64,000 bases of DNA, taken from the NCBI RefSeq assembly GCF_040783975.1, contig NZ_CP160631.1, forward strand, positions 372,001 through 436,000. Reading direction: 5' to 3'. Origin of the DNA: Pantoea sp. Ep11b (GTDB taxonomy: Bacteria; Pseudomonadota; Gammaproteobacteria; Enterobacterales; Enterobacteriaceae). The position numbers and the translations under genes were made by a program. Below, piece by piece: positions 36,393-50,093 of this stretch; within the stretch, counting starts at the first letter, position 1; each line of letters begins with the position of its first letter. The notes under the pieces were generated by a model. That model had not been told where the DNA came from. It ran no database searches and saw only the letters and a list, made by a program, of their open reading frames with translations.

Positions 36393-36863
36393 GTGAACAT
36401 TAATGCAACAATCCTCGGCCAGGCTATCGCGTTCATCCTGTTTGTCGCGTTCTGCATGAAGTACGTATGGCCGCCGATTATGGCTGCCATCGAAAAGCGC
36501 CAGAAAGAAATTGCTGAAGGCCTTGCTTCTGCTGAACGTGCAAAGAAAGATTTGGATCTCGCGCAGGCTAATGCGACCGACCAGCTGAAAAAAGCCAAAG
36601 AAGACGCTCAGGTCATTATCGAGCAAGCGAACAAGCGTCGCGCGCAGATTCTGGACGAAGCCAAAACCGAAGCTGAAAACGAACGTAATCGCATCGTGAC
36701 ACAAGCGCAGGCTGAAATTGACGCCGAACGCAAACGTGCGCGTGAAGAACTGCGTAAGCAGGTTGCGTTGCTGGCTATGGCTGGTGCCGAGAAGATCATC
36801 GAACGTTCCGTGGATGAAGCTGCTAACAGCGACATCGTTGATAAACTGGTCGCTGAACTGTAA
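36393..36863 (+). CDS. atpF: F0F1 ATP synthase subunit b
   Basis: Subunit b forms the peripheral stalk as a dimer. The 156-residue product has one N-terminal membrane helix (about 5-25) and then a long, charged coiled coil rich in A, E, K and R, ending at the delta-binding tip. Length equals E. coli. The start is GTG (ORF begins gtgaacatt), 108 bases after atpE. Confidence 0.98.
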   Translation: MNINATILGQAIAFILFVAFCMKYVWPPIMAAIEKRQKEIAEGLASAERAKKDLDLAQANATDQLKKAKEDAQVIIEQANKRRAQILDEAKTEAENERNRIVTQAQAEIDAERKRAREELRKQVALLAMAGAEKIIERSVDEAANSDIVDKLVAEL

Positions 36864-36877
36864 GGAGGGAGGGGCTG

Positions 36878-37411
36878 ATGTCTGATCTGATTACTGTAGC
36901 TCGCCCCTACGCCAAAGCAGCTTTTGACTTTGCTGTTGAGCATCAAAGTATAGAACGCTGGCAACAGATGCTGGCGTTTGCCGCAGAAGTGGCTCGCAAT
37001 GAACAGATGGCTGATCTTCTTTCCGGTGCATTAGCACCTGAAGCGTTGGCAGCGTCGTTTAACGCAGTATGTGGTGATCAACTGGATGAACCCGCGCAGA
37101 ACCTGATTAAGGTGATGGCGGAAAACGGACGTTTGACAGCGCTTCCGGCTGTACTGGCTCTTTACATCGAACTGCGTGACGCTCACGAAGCTACCGCTGA
37201 AGTCGATGTTATCTCCGCCAGTACGCTGAGTGACGACCAGCTGAATAAAATCAGCGCCGCGATGGAAAAACGTCTGTCACGCAAAGTTAAGCTGAATTGC
37301 AAAATTGATAAGTCTGTGATGGCAGGCGTGATCATCCGTGCGGGTGATCTGGTTATTGATGGCAGCGTACGCGGCCGTCTTGACCGTCTGGCTGACGTCT
37401 TGCAGTCTTAA
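36878..37411 (+). CDS. atpH: F0F1 ATP synthase subunit delta
   Basis: Subunit delta joins the peripheral stalk to the top of F1. The 177-residue product has an N-terminal helical domain beginning with the conserved [13 protein letters not shown] and a C-terminal part with [21 protein letters not shown]. Length equals E. coli. It follows atpF after 14 bases. Confidence 0.98.
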   Translation: MSDLITVARPYAKAAFDFAVEHQSIERWQQMLAFAAEVARNEQMADLLSGALAPEALAASFNAVCGDQLDEPAQNLIKVMAENGRLTALPAVLALYIELRDAHEATAEVDVISASTLSDDQLNKISAAMEKRLSRKVKLNCKIDKSVMAGVIIRAGDLVIDGSVRGRLDRLADVLQS

Positions 37412-37425
37412 GGGGACTGGAGCAT

Positions 37426-38967
37426 ATGCAACTGAATTCCACCGAAATCAGCGAACTGATCAAGCAGCGCATTGCTCAGTTCAATGTCGTGAGTGAAGCT
37501 CACAACGAAGGTACGATTGTTTCTGTAAGTGACGGTATCATCCGCGTACACGGCCTGGCCGATGTAATGCAGGGTGAGATGATTGCCCTGCCGGGTAACC
37601 GTTACGCTATCGCCCTGAACCTCGAGCGTGACTCGGTTGGTGCAGTGGTGATGGGTCCTTACGCTGACCTCGCCGAAGGCATGAAGGTTAAGTGTACTGG
37701 CCGAATTCTTGAAGTACCGGTAGGCCGTGGCCTGCTGGGCCGCGTCGTGAACACCCTGGGTGCGCCTATCGACGGTAAAGGCGCCATCGACAACGATGGT
37801 TTCTCACCGGTTGAAGTGATCGCGCCAGGCGTTATCGATCGTCAGTCAGTCGACCAGCCGGTTCAGACCGGTTATAAGTCCGTCGATGCGATGATTCCAA
37901 TCGGCCGTGGCCAGCGTGAGCTGATCATCGGTGACCGTCAGACCGGTAAAACCGCGATGGCAATCGATGCGATCATCAACCAGCGCGATTCAGGCATCAA
38001 GTGTGTCTACGTTGCGATTGGTCAGAAAGCCTCAACCATCTCCAACGTGGTTCGTAAGCTGGAAGAGCATGGCGCACTGCAGAACACCATCGTTGTTGTG
38101 GCGTCTGCGTCTGAATCTGCTGCGCTGCAGTATCTCTCTCCATACGCCGGCTGTGCGATGGGTGAATACTTCCGTGACCGCGGTGAAGATGCGCTAATCG
38201 TTTATGATGACCTCTCCAAGCAGGCTATCGCTTACCGTCAGATCTCGCTGCTGCTGCGTCGTCCACCAGGTCGTGAAGCTTTCCCTGGCGACGTGTTCTA
38301 TCTCCACTCCCGTCTGCTGGAACGTGCATCACGCGTAAGCGCTGATTATGTAGAACGTTTCACCAATGGCGCTGTGACAGGTAAAACCGGTTCACTGACC
38401 GCGCTGCCGATCATCGAAACCCAGGCGGGCGACGTTTCTGCGTTCGTTCCGACCAACGTAATCTCGATTACCGATGGTCAGATCTTCCTGGAATCGAACC
38501 TGTTCAACTCCGGTATTCGTCCGGCGGTTAACCCAGGTATTTCGGTATCCCGTGTGGGTGGTGCTGCTCAGACCAAGATCATCAAAAAACTGTCCGGTGG
38601 TATCCGTACCGCGCTGGCACAGTATCGTGAACTGGCGGCGTTCTCGCAGTTCGCTTCCGATCTGGATGATGCAACCCGCAAACAGCTGAGCCACGGTCAG
38701 AAAGTGACCGAGCTGCTGAAGCAGAAACAGTATGCGCCGATGTCTGTCGCGCAGCAGGGTCTGGTTCTGTTCGCTGCAGAGCGTGGCTACCTGAACGACG
38801 TTGAACTGGCAAAAATTGGCAGCTTCGAAGCTGCGCTGCTGGCCTTCGCCGATCGCGACCACGCTGAGCTGATGGCTGAAATCAACCAGTCTGGCAACTT
38901 TAACAACGATATCGAAGCGAAGCTGAAAGGCCTCATCGATACGTTTAAAGCAACCCAGTCCTGGTAA
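37426..38967 (+). CDS. atpA: F0F1 ATP synthase subunit alpha
   Basis: Alpha holds the non-catalytic nucleotide sites of F1. The 513-residue product equals E. coli in length. It has the N-terminal beta-barrel, the P-loop GDRQTGKTA (about 169-177), and the ATPase alpha/beta signature [17 protein letters not shown], which includes the arginine finger. It starts 14 bases after atpH. Confidence 0.99.
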   Translation: MQLNSTEISELIKQRIAQFNVVSEAHNEGTIVSVSDGIIRVHGLADVMQGEMIALPGNRYAIALNLERDSVGAVVMGPYADLAEGMKVKCTGRILEVPVGRGLLGRVVNTLGAPIDGKGAIDNDGFSPVEVIAPGVIDRQSVDQPVQTGYKSVDAMIPIGRGQRELIIGDRQTGKTAMAIDAIINQRDSGIKCVYVAIGQKASTISNVVRKLEEHGALQNTIVVVASASESAALQYLSPYAGCAMGEYFRDRGEDALIVYDDLSKQAIAYRQISLLLRRPPGREAFPGDVFYLHSRLLERASRVSADYVERFTNGAVTGKTGSLTALPIIETQAGDVSAFVPTNVISITDGQIFLESNLFNSGIRPAVNPGISVSRVGGAAQTKIIKKLSGGIRTALAQYRELAAFSQFASDLDDATRKQLSHGQKVTELLKQKQYAPMSVAQQGLVLFAAERGYLNDVELAKIGSFEAALLAFADRDHAELMAEINQSGNFNNDIEAKLKGLIDTFKATQSW

Positions 38968-39019
38968 TGTCTGGCGGCTTGTCTGAAAAGGCAGGCCGCA
39001 AGGCTTTGAGGAGAAGCTA

Positions 39020-39886
39020 ATGGCCGGCGCAAAAGAGATACGAAGCAAGATCGGAAGCGTGAAAAACACGCAGAAGATCACCAAAGCGATGGAAATGGTC
39101 GCCGCCTCCAAAATGCGTAAAACGCAGGAACGCATGGCGGCCAGCCGTCCGTATGCAGACACCATGCGCAAAGTGATTGGTCACCTTGCGTTGGGTAATC
39201 TGGAATACAAGCACCCTTACCTGGAAGAGCGCGACGTGAAGCGCGTCGGCTACCTGGTCGTTTCAACAGACCGCGGGCTTTGTGGTGGTTTGAACATTAA
39301 CCTGTTCAAAAAATTACTGGCGGATATGAAGTCCTGGTCCGATAAAGGCGTGCAGAGCGATCTGTCGATTATCGGTTCGAAAGGGGCGTCATTCTTCAGT
39401 GCTGTCGGTGGCAATATTGTGGCACAGGTCAGCGGCATGGGCGATAAACCTGCCCTGTCAGATCTGATCGGCCCGGTAAAAGTGATGTTGCAGGCCTATG
39501 ATGAAGGCCGCATCGACAAGCTGATGATCGTCAGTAACAAGTTCAATAACACCATGTCTCAGACTCCGACCATCACCCAACTGCTGCCGTTAGCGCCAGC
39601 GGAAGGTGAAGAAGAGATGAAGGCGAAGACCTGGGATTACCTGTACGAACCCGATCCGAAAGCGCTGCTGGATACCCTGCTGCGTCGTTATGTCGAATCG
39701 CAGGTTTATCAGGGTGTGGTGGAAAATCTGGCCAGTGAGCAGGCCGCACGTATGGTGGCGATGAAAGCCGCAACCGACAACGGCGGAAATCTGATCAAAG
39801 AGCTGCAGTTGATTTACAACAAAGCTCGTCAGGCCAGCATCACCCAGGAACTTACCGAGATCGTCTCGGGGGCCTCCGCGGTTTAA
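39020..39886 (+). CDS. atpG: F0F1 ATP synthase subunit gamma
   Basis: Gamma is the central rotor shaft. The 288-residue product has the N-terminal helix [20 protein letters not shown], the Rossmann-like middle and the C-terminal helix [16 protein letters not shown] that runs through the alpha-beta ring. It is one residue longer than in E. coli. Confidence 0.98.
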   Translation: MAGAKEIRSKIGSVKNTQKITKAMEMVAASKMRKTQERMAASRPYADTMRKVIGHLALGNLEYKHPYLEERDVKRVGYLVVSTDRGLCGGLNINLFKKLLADMKSWSDKGVQSDLSIIGSKGASFFSAVGGNIVAQVSGMGDKPALSDLIGPVKVMLQAYDEGRIDKLMIVSNKFNNTMSQTPTITQLLPLAPAEGEEEMKAKTWDYLYEPDPKALLDTLLRRYVESQVYQGVVENLASEQAARMVAMKAATDNGGNLIKELQLIYNKARQASITQELTEIVSGASAV

Positions 39887-41314
<1,428 letters not shown>

Positions 41315-41338
41315 TAACGGTTTCCCGGGAGGAAGATT

Positions 41339-41758
41339 ATGGCTATGACTTATCACCTGGATGTGGTCAGCGCAGAAGAACAGCTGTTCTCTGGTCTGGT
41401 ACAGAAAATTCAGGTGTCAGGTAGCGAAGGTGAACTGGGGATTTTCCCTGGCCATGCGCCGCTGCTGACTGCCATTAAGCCTGGAATGATCCGTATCGTG
41501 AAACAGCACGGCGAAGAGGAGTATATCTACCTCTCTGGCGGCGTGCTGGAAGTGCAACCGGGCAGCAGCACCGTCCTGGCCGATACCGCGATTCGCGGTA
41601 CCGATCTGGATGAAGCGCGTGCTCTGGAAGCAAAACGCAAAGCAGAAGAGCACATGAACAGCAGCCACGGCGACGTGGACTATGCTCAGGCTTCTGCCGA
41701 GCTGGCGAAAGCCATTGCTAAACTGCGCGTGATCGAACTGACCAAAAAAGCGATGTAA
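41339..41758 (+). CDS. atpC: F0F1 ATP synthase subunit epsilon
   Basis: Epsilon couples F1 to the c-ring and inhibits ATP hydrolysis. The 139-residue product equals E. coli in length. The N-terminal beta-sandwich has the conserved [17 protein letters not shown], and the C-terminal two-helix arm has [11 protein letters not shown] and [12 protein letters not shown]. It ends the operon and is followed by a strong terminator. Confidence 0.98.
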   Translation: MAMTYHLDVVSAEEQLFSGLVQKIQVSGSEGELGIFPGHAPLLTAIKPGMIRIVKQHGEEEYIYLSGGVLEVQPGSSTVLADTAIRGTDLDEARALEAKRKAEEHMNSSHGDVDYAQASAELAKAIAKLRVIELTKKAM

Positions 41759-41779
41759 TCCAGCTTTATGCGTCACGAA

Positions 41780-41808
41780 ATGCCAGCCCTCGGGCTGGCA
41801 TTTTTTTT
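41780..41808 (+). terminator. Terminator of the atp operon
   Basis: A 9-bp GC-rich stem around a short CTC-type loop (41780-41801) is followed by eight T residues, 22 bases after the atpC stop. Confidence 0.93.
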
Positions 41809-41918
41809 GTCTGACGGGCACGATCGGCCTGTTCGCCTAATTTCGGCCTGAGAAAAATGTAGTAATCTCAACCCCAAACCGCTTTACTTTCACCCGTAAA
41901 AATTCACTCAGGATGGTT

Positions 41919-43289
41919 ATGTCTAACAGTGCGATGAGTGTGGTGATCCTGGCCGCTGGCAAGGGCACCCGTATGTATTCCGATCTGCCTAAAGTGCTGC
42001 ACACGCTGGCAGGCAAACCGATGGTTCAGCATGTGATTGATGCCGCTAAAGGGCTGGGTGCGCAGCAGGTGCATCTGGTTTATGGTCACGGCGGCGATCT
42101 TCTTAAAGCGACGCTGACCGACAGCACACTCAACTGGGTGCTGCAGGCGGAGCAGCTCGGCACCGGCCATGCCATGCAGCAGGTGGCACCCGCGTTTGCC
42201 GATGATGAAGATATCATGATGCTCTACGGCGACGTGCCGCTGATTGCCGAGGCCACGCTGAAGCGTCTGCGTGAAGCAAAACCCGCGGGCGGCATCGGCT
42301 TACTCACCGTCGTGCTGGACGATCCCACCGGCTATGGCCGCATTGTGCGCGAAAACGACACTATCGTCGGCATTATCGAACAGAAAGATGCCAGCCCGGC
42401 GCAGCTCCGCATTAATGAGATCAATACCGGCATCCTGATCGCCAACGGCGGCGATCTCAAACGCTGGCTGGCGCAGCTCACCAACAACAATGCGCAGGGC
42501 GAATATTACATCACCGACATCATCGCGCTGGCGCATCAGGAGGGGCGGGTGATTAACGCCGTCCATCCGACACGCATCAGCGAAACCGACGGCGTGAATA
42601 ACCGGCTTCAGCTGGCGACATTAGAGCGCACCTTCCAGGCGGAACAGGCGGAAAAACTGCTGCTGGCGGGCGTGATGCTGCGCGACCCGGCGCGGTTCGA
42701 TCTGCGCGGCACGCTGACGCATGGCCGGGATGTGGAGATCGATACTAACGTCATTATTGAAGGCCAGGTCACGCTGGGCGCGCGCGTAAAAATCGGCGCG
42801 GGCTGCATCATCAGAAACAGCGTGATCGGTGATGACTGCGAAATCAGTCCCTATTCGGTGATCGAGGATGCCAATCTCGCGACCGCCTGTACCGTTGGCC
42901 CCTTTGCCCGTCTGCGTCCCGGCAGCGAGCTGGCGGCCGCCGCCCACGTAGGCAACTTCGTTGAAATGAAGAAAGCGCGCCTGGGCAGGGGATCAAAAGC
43001 CGGTCACCTCTCCTATCTCGGTGATGCCGAGATTGGCGACAACGTGAACATCGGCGCGGGCACCATTACCTGTAACTATGATGGCGCCAATAAATCGAAA
43101 ACCGTGATTGGCGATGATGTCTTTGTGGGATCCGACACGCAGCTGGTGGCACCGGTCAGCGTGGCGGCAGGCACCACCATTGCGGCAGGCACCACCATCA
43201 TGAAGGATGTGACTGAGGCGGGTCTGGTCTATAACCGCAAAGCGCAGAACCACAAAGCGGACTGGCAGCGTCCGGTGAAGAAAAAATAA
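41919..43289 (+). CDS. glmU: Bifunctional UDP-N-acetylglucosamine pyrophosphorylase / glucosamine-1-phosphate N-acetyltransferase
   Basis: GlmU makes UDP-GlcNAc, the precursor of peptidoglycan and lipopolysaccharide. The product has 456 residues from the ATG at 41919, which has AGG 6 bases upstream (an ATG at 41913 overlaps that site). The N-terminal uridylyltransferase has [15 protein letters not shown] (about 12-26) and the C-terminal half is a left-handed beta-helix of hexapeptide repeats ending with the acetyltransferase motif [14 protein letters not shown]. Length equals E. coli. Confidence 0.98.
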   Translation: MSNSAMSVVILAAGKGTRMYSDLPKVLHTLAGKPMVQHVIDAAKGLGAQQVHLVYGHGGDLLKATLTDSTLNWVLQAEQLGTGHAMQQVAPAFADDEDIMMLYGDVPLIAEATLKRLREAKPAGGIGLLTVVLDDPTGYGRIVRENDTIVGIIEQKDASPAQLRINEINTGILIANGGDLKRWLAQLTNNNAQGEYYITDIIALAHQEGRVINAVHPTRISETDGVNNRLQLATLERTFQAEQAEKLLLAGVMLRDPARFDLRGTLTHGRDVEIDTNVIIEGQVTLGARVKIGAGCIIRNSVIGDDCEISPYSVIEDANLATACTVGPFARLRPGSELAAAAHVGNFVEMKKARLGRGSKAGHLSYLGDAEIGDNVNIGAGTITCNYDGANKSKTVIGDDVFVGSDTQLVAPVSVAAGTTIAAGTTIMKDVTEAGLVYNRKAQNHKADWQRPVKKK

Positions 43290-43297
43290 AATTTTAA

Positions 43298-43318
43298 CGG
43301 CCCGCTTTACGCGGGCCG
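43298..43318. other. Hairpin between glmU and glmS
   Basis: A perfect 8-bp stem (CGGCCCGC with GCGGGCCG) with a 5-base loop. There is no T run on the plus strand, so glmU-glmS read-through is expected. In E. coli glmUS is co-transcribed and cleaved, and glmS mRNA is activated by GlmZ RNA. Confidence 0.6.
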
Positions 43319-43442
43319 GTGCAGTGCAGTGCCAGAACTATAATCCCCACTCTCTACAAGGCTCGGGGAACCGGCAACGCCGGATATCAGGTCGCATGAC
43401 AACAGAAGTGGCGAAAAGCCATGTAGTCAGGAAAACATCATT

Positions 43443-45272
43443 ATGTGTGGAATTGTTGGTGCAGTAGCACAGCGCGATATCGCAGAGATTCTGCTGGAAG
43501 GTCTGCGTCGTCTTGAGTATCGCGGATATGATTCGGCCGGGCTGGCCGTGGTCGATCGTCAGGGGCACGTGACGCGCCTGCGTCGTTTGGGAAAAGTGCA
43601 GAAACTGGCGGAAGCGGCCGAACAGCAGCCGCTGATTGGGGGCACCGGTATCGCGCATACGCGCTGGGCCACCCACGGTGAGCCGTCTGAGGCGAACGCG
43701 CATCCGCACGTCTCAGAGCACATCATCATCGTGCATAACGGCATCATTGAGAACCATGAGCCGCTGCGCGCAGAGCTGATCGCACGCGGCTACGTCTTTG
43801 CCTCCGAAACCGACACCGAAGTGGTGGCGCATCTGATCCACTGGGAGCAGAAGCAGGGCGGTTCGCTGCGCGAAGTAGTATTGCGTGTGATCCCGCAGCT
43901 GCGCGGTGCCTACGGTATGGTGATCATGGACAGCCGCGATCCGTCACTGCTGGTGGCCGCCCGTTCAGGCAGTCCGCTGGTTATCGGCCGTGGCGTTGGC
44001 GAAAACTTTATCGCCTCGGATCAGCTGGCCCTGCTGCCGGTCACCCGCCGGTTCATCTATCTGGAAGAGGGCGACATCGCGGAGATCAGCCGTCGTGATG
44101 TCACCATCGTCGATCGTGACGGCAGCATCGTGACGCGCGCGGAGATCGAATCGAACCTGCAGTATGACGCCGGTGACAAGGGCATCTACCGTCACTATAT
44201 GCAGAAAGAGATCTACGAACAGCCGATGGCGCTGAAAAGCACCCTGAGCGGCCGGTTCAGCCACGGGCAGGTTGACCTCAGCGAACTGGGCGCGGGCGCA
44301 GAGGCGCTGCTGAGCCAGGTCGAGCATATCCAGATTATCGCCTGCGGCACCTCCTACAACTCCGGCATGGTGTCCCGCTACTGGTTTGAGTCGCTGGCAA
44401 ACATTCCCTGCGATGTTGAGATCGCCTCGGAGTTCCGCTACCGCAAATCCGCGGTGCGCAGGAACAGCCTGCTGATTACCCTGTCGCAGTCCGGTGAAAC
44501 GGCCGATACGCTGGCGGCGCTGCGCCTCTCGAAAGAGCTGGGCTACCTGGGGTCGCTGGCGGTCTGCAACGTGGCCGGTTCATCCCTGGTGCGGGAATCG
44601 GACCTGGCGCTGATGACCAAAGCGGGCACCGAAATCGGCGTTGCCTCCACCAAAGCCTTTACCACTCAGCTCGCGGTGCTGCTGATGCTGGTGGCCAAAC
44701 TGGGCCGTCTGAAAGGGATGTCTGCCGACACCGAGCATGAGATCGTGCATGCGCTGCAGGCGTTGCCGAGCCGCATCGAGCAGATGCTGGCGCAGGATAA
44801 GCTGATCGAAAATCTGGCCGAAGGCTTCTCCGACAAGCATCATGCGCTGTTCCTGGGCCGTGGCGATCAATATCCGATCGCGATGGAAGGGGCGCTGAAG
44901 CTCAAGGAGATCTCCTACATTCATGCGGAAGCCTATGCGGCCGGCGAGCTGAAACATGGCCCGCTGGCGCTGATCGATGCCGATATGCCGGTGATCGTGG
45001 TGGCGCCTAACAATGAACTGCTGGAGAAGCTCAAGTCCAACATCGAAGAGGTGCGCGCGCGTGGCGGCCTGCTCTACGTCTTTGCCGACCAGGATGCAGG
45101 CTTCAGCGACAGCGACGGAATGAAGATTATCCCGCTGCCGCACGTCGAAGAGGTGATAGCACCGATCTTCTACACCGTGCCGCTGCAGTTGCTCTCCTAT
45201 CACGTCGCCCTGATCAAAGGCACCGACGTCGATCAGCCACGTAACCTGGCGAAATCCGTTACCGTGGAATAA
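43443..45272 (+). CDS. glmS: Glutamine-fructose-6-phosphate aminotransferase
   Basis: GlmS makes glucosamine 6-phosphate from fructose 6-phosphate and glutamine. The 609-residue product (E. coli size) begins [10 protein letters not shown], so after Met removal Cys1 is the glutaminase nucleophile. Two SIS sugar-isomerase domains follow (about 285-425 and 460-600), with motifs CGTSYNSG and SQSGETADT. The conserved C-terminus [11 protein letters not shown] is intact. The 5' leader (43319-43442) would be the target of the GlmZ system; I see no glmS ribozyme, which is a Gram-positive feature. Confidence 0.99.
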   Translation: MCGIVGAVAQRDIAEILLEGLRRLEYRGYDSAGLAVVDRQGHVTRLRRLGKVQKLAEAAEQQPLIGGTGIAHTRWATHGEPSEANAHPHVSEHIIIVHNGIIENHEPLRAELIARGYVFASETDTEVVAHLIHWEQKQGGSLREVVLRVIPQLRGAYGMVIMDSRDPSLLVAARSGSPLVIGRGVGENFIASDQLALLPVTRRFIYLEEGDIAEISRRDVTIVDRDGSIVTRAEIESNLQYDAGDKGIYRHYMQKEIYEQPMALKSTLSGRFSHGQVDLSELGAGAEALLSQVEHIQIIACGTSYNSGMVSRYWFESLANIPCDVEIASEFRYRKSAVRRNSLLITLSQSGETADTLAALRLSKELGYLGSLAVCNVAGSSLVRESDLALMTKAGTEIGVASTKAFTTQLAVLLMLVAKLGRLKGMSADTEHEIVHALQALPSRIEQMLAQDKLIENLAEGFSDKHHALFLGRGDQYPIAMEGALKLKEISYIHAEAYAAGELKHGPLALIDADMPVIVVAPNNELLEKLKSNIEEVRARGGLLYVFADQDAGFSDSDGMKIIPLPHVEEVIAPIFYTVPLQLLSYHVALIKGTDVDQPRNLAKSVTVE

Positions 45273-45277
45273 AAAAA

Positions 45278-45300
45278 GTGGGCCCCGTCGCGGGCCCGCT
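45278..45300 (+). terminator. Probable glmS terminator
   Basis: An 8-bp GC-rich stem with a wobble pair and a 5-7-base loop follows the glmS stop after a run of A. Downstream is TTCATTTC, a weak T tract; the A run upstream would become T on the other strand. Confidence 0.6.
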
Positions 45301-45313
45301 TCATTTCAGCGCA

Positions 45314-45369
45314 CTGTCATATAACTGTCACATTTCGTACATTTCACTGTCATCAAACTGTCCTATTTT
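45314..45369 (+). promoter_or_regulatory. pst promoter: five 11-bp phased PhoB half-sites and -10
   Basis: CTGTCAT-type heptamers begin at 45314, 45325, 45336 (degenerate, CGTACAT), 45347 and 45358, each 11 bp apart. The first pair CTGTCATATAACTGTCAC is a full-consensus Pho box. The array runs directly into TATTTT (45364-45369), aligned as in the E. coli pstS promoter. PhoB should activate it under phosphate starvation. Confidence 0.92.
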
Positions 45370-45438
45370 CCCTCCTGCAGCAATCACTGACTCTTACTAA
45401 AACGGCCCCGAGCCTGACTTTTCTCCCCTGGAGGGAAC

Positions 45439-46482
45439 ATGACACTGATGCGTAGCACCGTAGCCCGACTCCTCGCCACCACTTTCGCTGTAAGCGCGGT
45501 ATCTGCTTTTGCGGCAACCGATCTCACCGGCGCAGGCGGGACGTTCCCGGCGCCGGTTTATGCCAAGTGGGCAGCAGAATATCAGCAAGCCACCGGTAGC
45601 AAGATTAACTACCAGGGTATCGGTTCATCTGGCGGCGTGAAGCAGATCATCGCCAAAACCGTGGATTTCGGTGCGTCCGATGCGCCGATGAAAGAGGAAG
45701 ACCTGCAGAAAAACGGCCTGTTCCAGTTCCCGACCGTGATCGGTGGCGTGGTGCTGGCGGTGAACCTGCCAGGGATCAAGTCAGGTCAGCTGACGCTGGA
45801 TGGCAAAACCGTGGGTGACATCTACCTCGGCACCATCAAAAAGTGGAACGACCCGGCGATCGCTAAACTCAACCCGGGCGTGAAACTGCCGGAAACCAAC
45901 ATCAACGTGGTACGCCGCGCTGACGGTTCAGGCACCTCTTTCGTCTTCACCAGCTATCTGGCGAAAGTGAACGAAGAGTGGAACAGCAAAATTGGTAAAG
46001 GCAACACCGTTAACTGGCCGGTGGGTCTGGGTGGTAAGGGCAATGACGGCGTCGCTGCCTTTGTTCAGCGTCTGCCGGGCTCAATCGGCTATGTGGAATA
46101 CGCCTACGCCAAACAGAATAACCTGACCTACACCAAACTGGTGGATGCCGATGGCAAAGCGGTCGCGCCGAGCGAAACCAGCTTCAGCAATGCGGCGAAA
46201 GGCGCAGACTGGAGCAAATCGTTCGCCCAGGATCTGACCTTCCAGAAGGGGGCGGATGCCTGGCCGATCTCCTCAACCACGTTCATCCTGATCTACAAAG
46301 ACCAGGCGAATGCGGCCAAGGGTGCAGAAGTGCTGAAGTTCTTTGACTGGGCGTTCAAAAGCGGCAGTAAAACGGCCACCGCGCTGGATTACGCTGCGCT
46401 GCCGGATAGCGTGACCGAACAGATTCGCGCGGCCTGGAAAGCCAACATCAAAGACAGCTCTGGTAAGGCGCTTTATCAGTAA
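45439..46482 (+). CDS. pstS: Phosphate ABC transporter periplasmic binding protein
   Basis: PstS captures inorganic phosphate in the periplasm. The 347-residue product has a signal peptide (about 1-25, cleaved after AFA) and the phosphate-contact motifs [23 protein letters not shown] and RADGSGTSF. It lies behind the Pho box array and has a good ribosome site (GGAGGG). Two hairpins after the stop probably keep its mRNA level above that of pstCAB. Confidence 0.98.
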   Translation: MTLMRSTVARLLATTFAVSAVSAFAATDLTGAGGTFPAPVYAKWAAEYQQATGSKINYQGIGSSGGVKQIIAKTVDFGASDAPMKEEDLQKNGLFQFPTVIGGVVLAVNLPGIKSGQLTLDGKTVGDIYLGTIKKWNDPAIAKLNPGVKLPETNINVVRRADGSGTSFVFTSYLAKVNEEWNSKIGKGNTVNWPVGLGGKGNDGVAAFVQRLPGSIGYVEYAYAKQNNLTYTKLVDADGKAVAPSETSFSNAAKGADWSKSFAQDLTFQKGADAWPISSTTFILIYKDQANAAKGAEVLKFFDWAFKSGSKTATALDYAALPDSVTEQIRAAWKANIKDSSGKALYQ

Positions 46483-46492
46483 TGGACCGATC

Positions 46493-46542
46493 CTGACCGG
46501 ACACTGCGCCGGTCAGACCCAACGGGCGGCGTGATGCCGCCC
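46493..46542 (+). other. Two tandem hairpins between pstS and pstC
   Basis: The first has an 8-bp perfect stem (46493-46500 with 46509-46516), the second a 7-bp perfect stem (46524-46530 with 46536-46542). Neither has a T run. Their likely role is protection of pstS mRNA, inferred from position. Confidence 0.7.
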
Positions 46543-46569
46543 TGATAACTTCTGAAGACCGAGACTTTT

Positions 46570-47532
46570 ATGGCTGCAACGAAGCCGGCATTCAAAGCCC
46601 CAGGCAAACAGGGTGACAGAATTTTTGGCGCGCTGGTCAGGCTGGCGGCGCTGATTGTCCTGTTACTGATGGGCGGCATTATCGTCTCCCTGATCATCTC
46701 CTCGTGGCCCAGCATCCAGAAATTTGGTTTCGCCTTTTTGTGGACCAAAACCTGGGATGCGCCCAACGAACAGTTTGGCGCACTGGTACCGATTTACGGC
46801 ACCCTTGTGACCTCCATTATCGCGCTGATCATCGCCGTGCCGGTGAGCTTTGGCATCGCGCTGTTCCTGACTGAACTCGCGCCAGGCTGGCTGCGTCGCC
46901 CGCTGGGCACCGCCATCGAACTGCTGGCAGCAATTCCGAGTATTGTTTACGGCATGTGGGGCCTGTTTGTCTTTGCGCCGCTGTTTGCCGAATATTTTCA
47001 GACGCCGGTCAACGACGTGATGTCGGGCATTCCGATTGTCGGCGAGCTCTTCTCCGGCCCCGCGTTCGGGATCGGGATCCTGGCGGCGGGCGTGATTCTG
47101 GCGATCATGATCATCCCCTATATCGCCTCGGTGATGCGTGACGTTTTCGAGCAGACTCCGGTGATGATGAAAGAGTCCGCCTACGGCATCGGCTGTACCA
47201 CCTGGGAAGTGATCTGGCGCATCGTGCTGCCGTTTACCAAAAACGGCGTGATTGGCGGTGTGATGCTGGGGCTGGGACGTGCGCTGGGTGAGACGATGGC
47301 GGTGACCTTTATTATCGGCAACACCTACCAGCTCGACAGCCCGTCGCTGTTTATGCCGGGCAACAGCATCACCTCGGCGCTGGCTAATGAGTTCGCGGAA
47401 GCGGAGTCGGGCGTGCACGTTGCGGCGCTGATGGAGCTGGGTCTGATCCTGTTTGTGATTACCTTTATCGTACTGGCGATTTCAAAACTGATGATTATGC
47501 GCCTGGCGAAAAGTGAAGGAGCGCGCTCATGA
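46570..47532 (+). CDS. pstC: Phosphate ABC transporter permease PstC
   Basis: PstC is one of the two membrane subunits of the high-affinity phosphate importer. The 320-residue product has six membrane helices and the permease signature region [21 protein letters not shown]...[12 protein letters not shown], where the EAA-type loop contacts PstB. It overlaps pstA by 4 bases. Confidence 0.98.
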   Translation: MAATKPAFKAPGKQGDRIFGALVRLAALIVLLLMGGIIVSLIISSWPSIQKFGFAFLWTKTWDAPNEQFGALVPIYGTLVTSIIALIIAVPVSFGIALFLTELAPGWLRRPLGTAIELLAAIPSIVYGMWGLFVFAPLFAEYFQTPVNDVMSGIPIVGELFSGPAFGIGILAAGVILAIMIIPYIASVMRDVFEQTPVMMKESAYGIGCTTWEVIWRIVLPFTKNGVIGGVMLGLGRALGETMAVTFIIGNTYQLDSPSLFMPGNSITSALANEFAEAESGVHVAALMELGLILFVITFIVLAISKLMIMRLAKSEGARS

Positions 47533-48419
47533 CCACTATTGAAATTCAGGCGCGCGCCGAACTGGAAGCGTCACGCCGCAAAATGCAGGCCTGGCGCAGC
47601 ACCAAAAATAAAATTGCGCTGACGCTGTCGATGCTGACGATGGCATTCGGGCTGTTCTGGCTGGTGTGGATCCTGTTCACCACCGTCACGCGCGGCGTGG
47701 ATGGCCTCTCCTGGTCGCTGTTTACCGAATCGACTCCGCCGCCGAACACGGCAGGTGGCGGTCTGGCCAACGCCCTGGCGGGCAGTGGCTTACTGATTTT
47801 CTGGTCGACCTTCTTCGGTACGCCGCTGGGCATCATGGCCGGGATCTATCTGGCGGAATATGGGCGTAAATCCGCCCTGTCAGAGGTGATCCGCTTTATT
47901 AACGACATTCTGCTGTCGGCGCCTTCGATTGTGGTCGGCCTGTTCGTCTACACCCTCGTAGTGTCGCAGATGCAGCACTTCTCCGGCTGGGCCGGGGTGA
48001 TTGCGCTGGCGCTGCTGCAGGTGCCGATTGTGATCCGCACCACTGAAAACATGCTGCGTCTGGTGCCGGACAGCATGCGTGAAGCGGCTTATGCGCTCGG
48101 CACGCCGAAGTGGAAGATGATCTCGGCCATCACCCTGAAAGCGTCGGTCTCCGGCATTATTACCGGCGTGCTGCTGGCGATCGCCCGCATCGCGGGTGAA
48201 ACCGCCCCGCTGCTGTTCACGGCGCTGTCGAACCAGTTCTGGAGCACCGACATGATGCAGCCGCTGGCAAACCTGCCCGTCACCATCTTTAAGTTCGCCA
48301 TGAGCCCCTTCGCCGAATGGCAGAGCCTGGCCTGGGCAGGCGTGCTGATTATTACCTTCTGCGTGCTGCTGCTGAATATTCTGGCGCGGGTCATTTTCGC
48401 CAAAGGTAAACACGGTTAA
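47529..48419 (+). CDS. pstA: Phosphate ABC transporter permease PstA
   Basis: PstA pairs with PstC in the membrane. The 296-residue product has six helices and the loop motif [20 protein letters not shown]...[11 protein letters not shown] typical of the family. Its start overlaps the pstC stop (ATGA), so translation is coupled. Confidence 0.98.
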   Translation: MTTIEIQARAELEASRRKMQAWRSTKNKIALTLSMLTMAFGLFWLVWILFTTVTRGVDGLSWSLFTESTPPPNTAGGGLANALAGSGLLIFWSTFFGTPLGIMAGIYLAEYGRKSALSEVIRFINDILLSAPSIVVGLFVYTLVVSQMQHFSGWAGVIALALLQVPIVIRTTENMLRLVPDSMREAAYALGTPKWKMISAITLKASVSGIITGVLLAIARIAGETAPLLFTALSNQFWSTDMMQPLANLPVTIFKFAMSPFAEWQSLAWAGVLIITFCVLLLNILARVIFAKGKHG

Positions 48420-48460
48420 TTTCCGGCGCGGCCCTGTGCGGCGCCGTATAAGAGAGATGA

Positions 48461-49237
<777 letters not shown>

Positions 49238-49254
49238 TCTGACAGGAGATCAAC

Positions 49255-49989
49255 ATGGATAATCTGAATCTGAATAAACACATCTCCGGTCAGTTTAATG
49301 CCGAGCTGGAGCATATCCGTACCCAGGTGATGATCATGGGCGGCATGGTTGAGCAGCAGCTGACCGATGCCATTACCGCGATGCATAACCTGGACGGCGA
49401 ACTGGCGCAGCGGGTGATCGACGGCGACCAGAAGGTCAACATGATGGAGGTGGAGATTGATGAGGCGTGCGTGCGCATCATCGCCAAGCGTCAGCCCACC
49501 GCGATCGATTTGCGCCTGGTGATGGCGATCATCAAAACCATCTCCGAGCTGGAGCGCATCGGCGACGTGGCAGAAAAGATCAGCCGCACGGCGCTGGAGA
49601 AGTTTGGTCAGCAGCACCTGCCGCTGCTGGTGAGCCTGGAGTCGCTGGGGCGTCACACCGTGCAGATGCTGCATGACGTGCTGGATGCCTTTGCGCGCAT
49701 GGATCTCAATGAGGCGATCACCATCTACCGCGAAGACAAGAAGGTAGATAAAGAGTACGAAGGGATTGTGCGCCAGCTCATGACCTACATGATGGAAGAT
49801 CCACGCACCATTCCCAGCGTGCTGACGGCGCTGTTCTGTGCCCGTGCCATTGAGCGCATCGGCGATCGCTGCCAGAACATCTGTGAAATTATCTTCTATT
49901 TTGTCAAAGGTCAGGATTTCCGTCATGTCGGCGGCGACCGGCTCGACGAGCTGCTGTCGGGTGACGATGGCAGCAACCGCCCCTCCTGA
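49255..49989 (+). CDS. phoU: Phosphate signalling regulator PhoU
   Basis: PhoU links the Pst transporter to PhoR and keeps the Pho regulon off when phosphate is plentiful. The 244-residue product is all-helical, two repeats of a three-helix bundle, each with a metal-binding ExxxD motif ([14 protein letters not shown] and [14 protein letters not shown]). It ends the pstSCAB-phoU operon and is followed by a hairpin with a short T tract. Confidence 0.98.
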   Translation: MDNLNLNKHISGQFNAELEHIRTQVMIMGGMVEQQLTDAITAMHNLDGELAQRVIDGDQKVNMMEVEIDEACVRIIAKRQPTAIDLRLVMAIIKTISELERIGDVAEKISRTALEKFGQQHLPLLVSLESLGRHTVQMLHDVLDAFARMDLNEAITIYREDKKVDKEYEGIVRQLMTYMMEDPRTIPSVLTALFCARAIERIGDRCQNICEIIFYFVKGQDFRHVGGDRLDELLSGDDGSNRPS

Positions 49990-49999
49990 TAAAATCGAT

Positions 50000-50034
50000 C
50001 CCTGCGCCTGAACGGCGCAGGGATAACCCTTTTC
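50000..50034 (+). terminator. Terminator after phoU
   Basis: A perfect 9-bp GC-rich stem (50000-50008 with 50014-50022) with a 5-base loop is followed within 8 bases by TTTT. It separates the pst operon from the next gene. Confidence 0.75.
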
Positions 50035-50036
50035 GA

Positions 50037-50065
50037 TTGGTCACATCCTGAACTCTCTTTATAAT
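50037..50065 (+). promoter_or_regulatory. Candidate promoter of the MFS transporter gene
   Basis: A perfect -10 TATAAT (50060-50065) lies 28 bases before the start codon, with a weak TTGGTC 17 bases upstream. Confidence 0.55.
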
Positions 50066-50093
50066 TGCGACACTTTTCTTTCAGAGGTGCGCA

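Noticed and set aside
43319..43442. glmS ribozyme or riboswitch before glmS
   Set aside because: The glmS ribozyme is confined to Gram-positive bacteria, and its conserved core is not seen.
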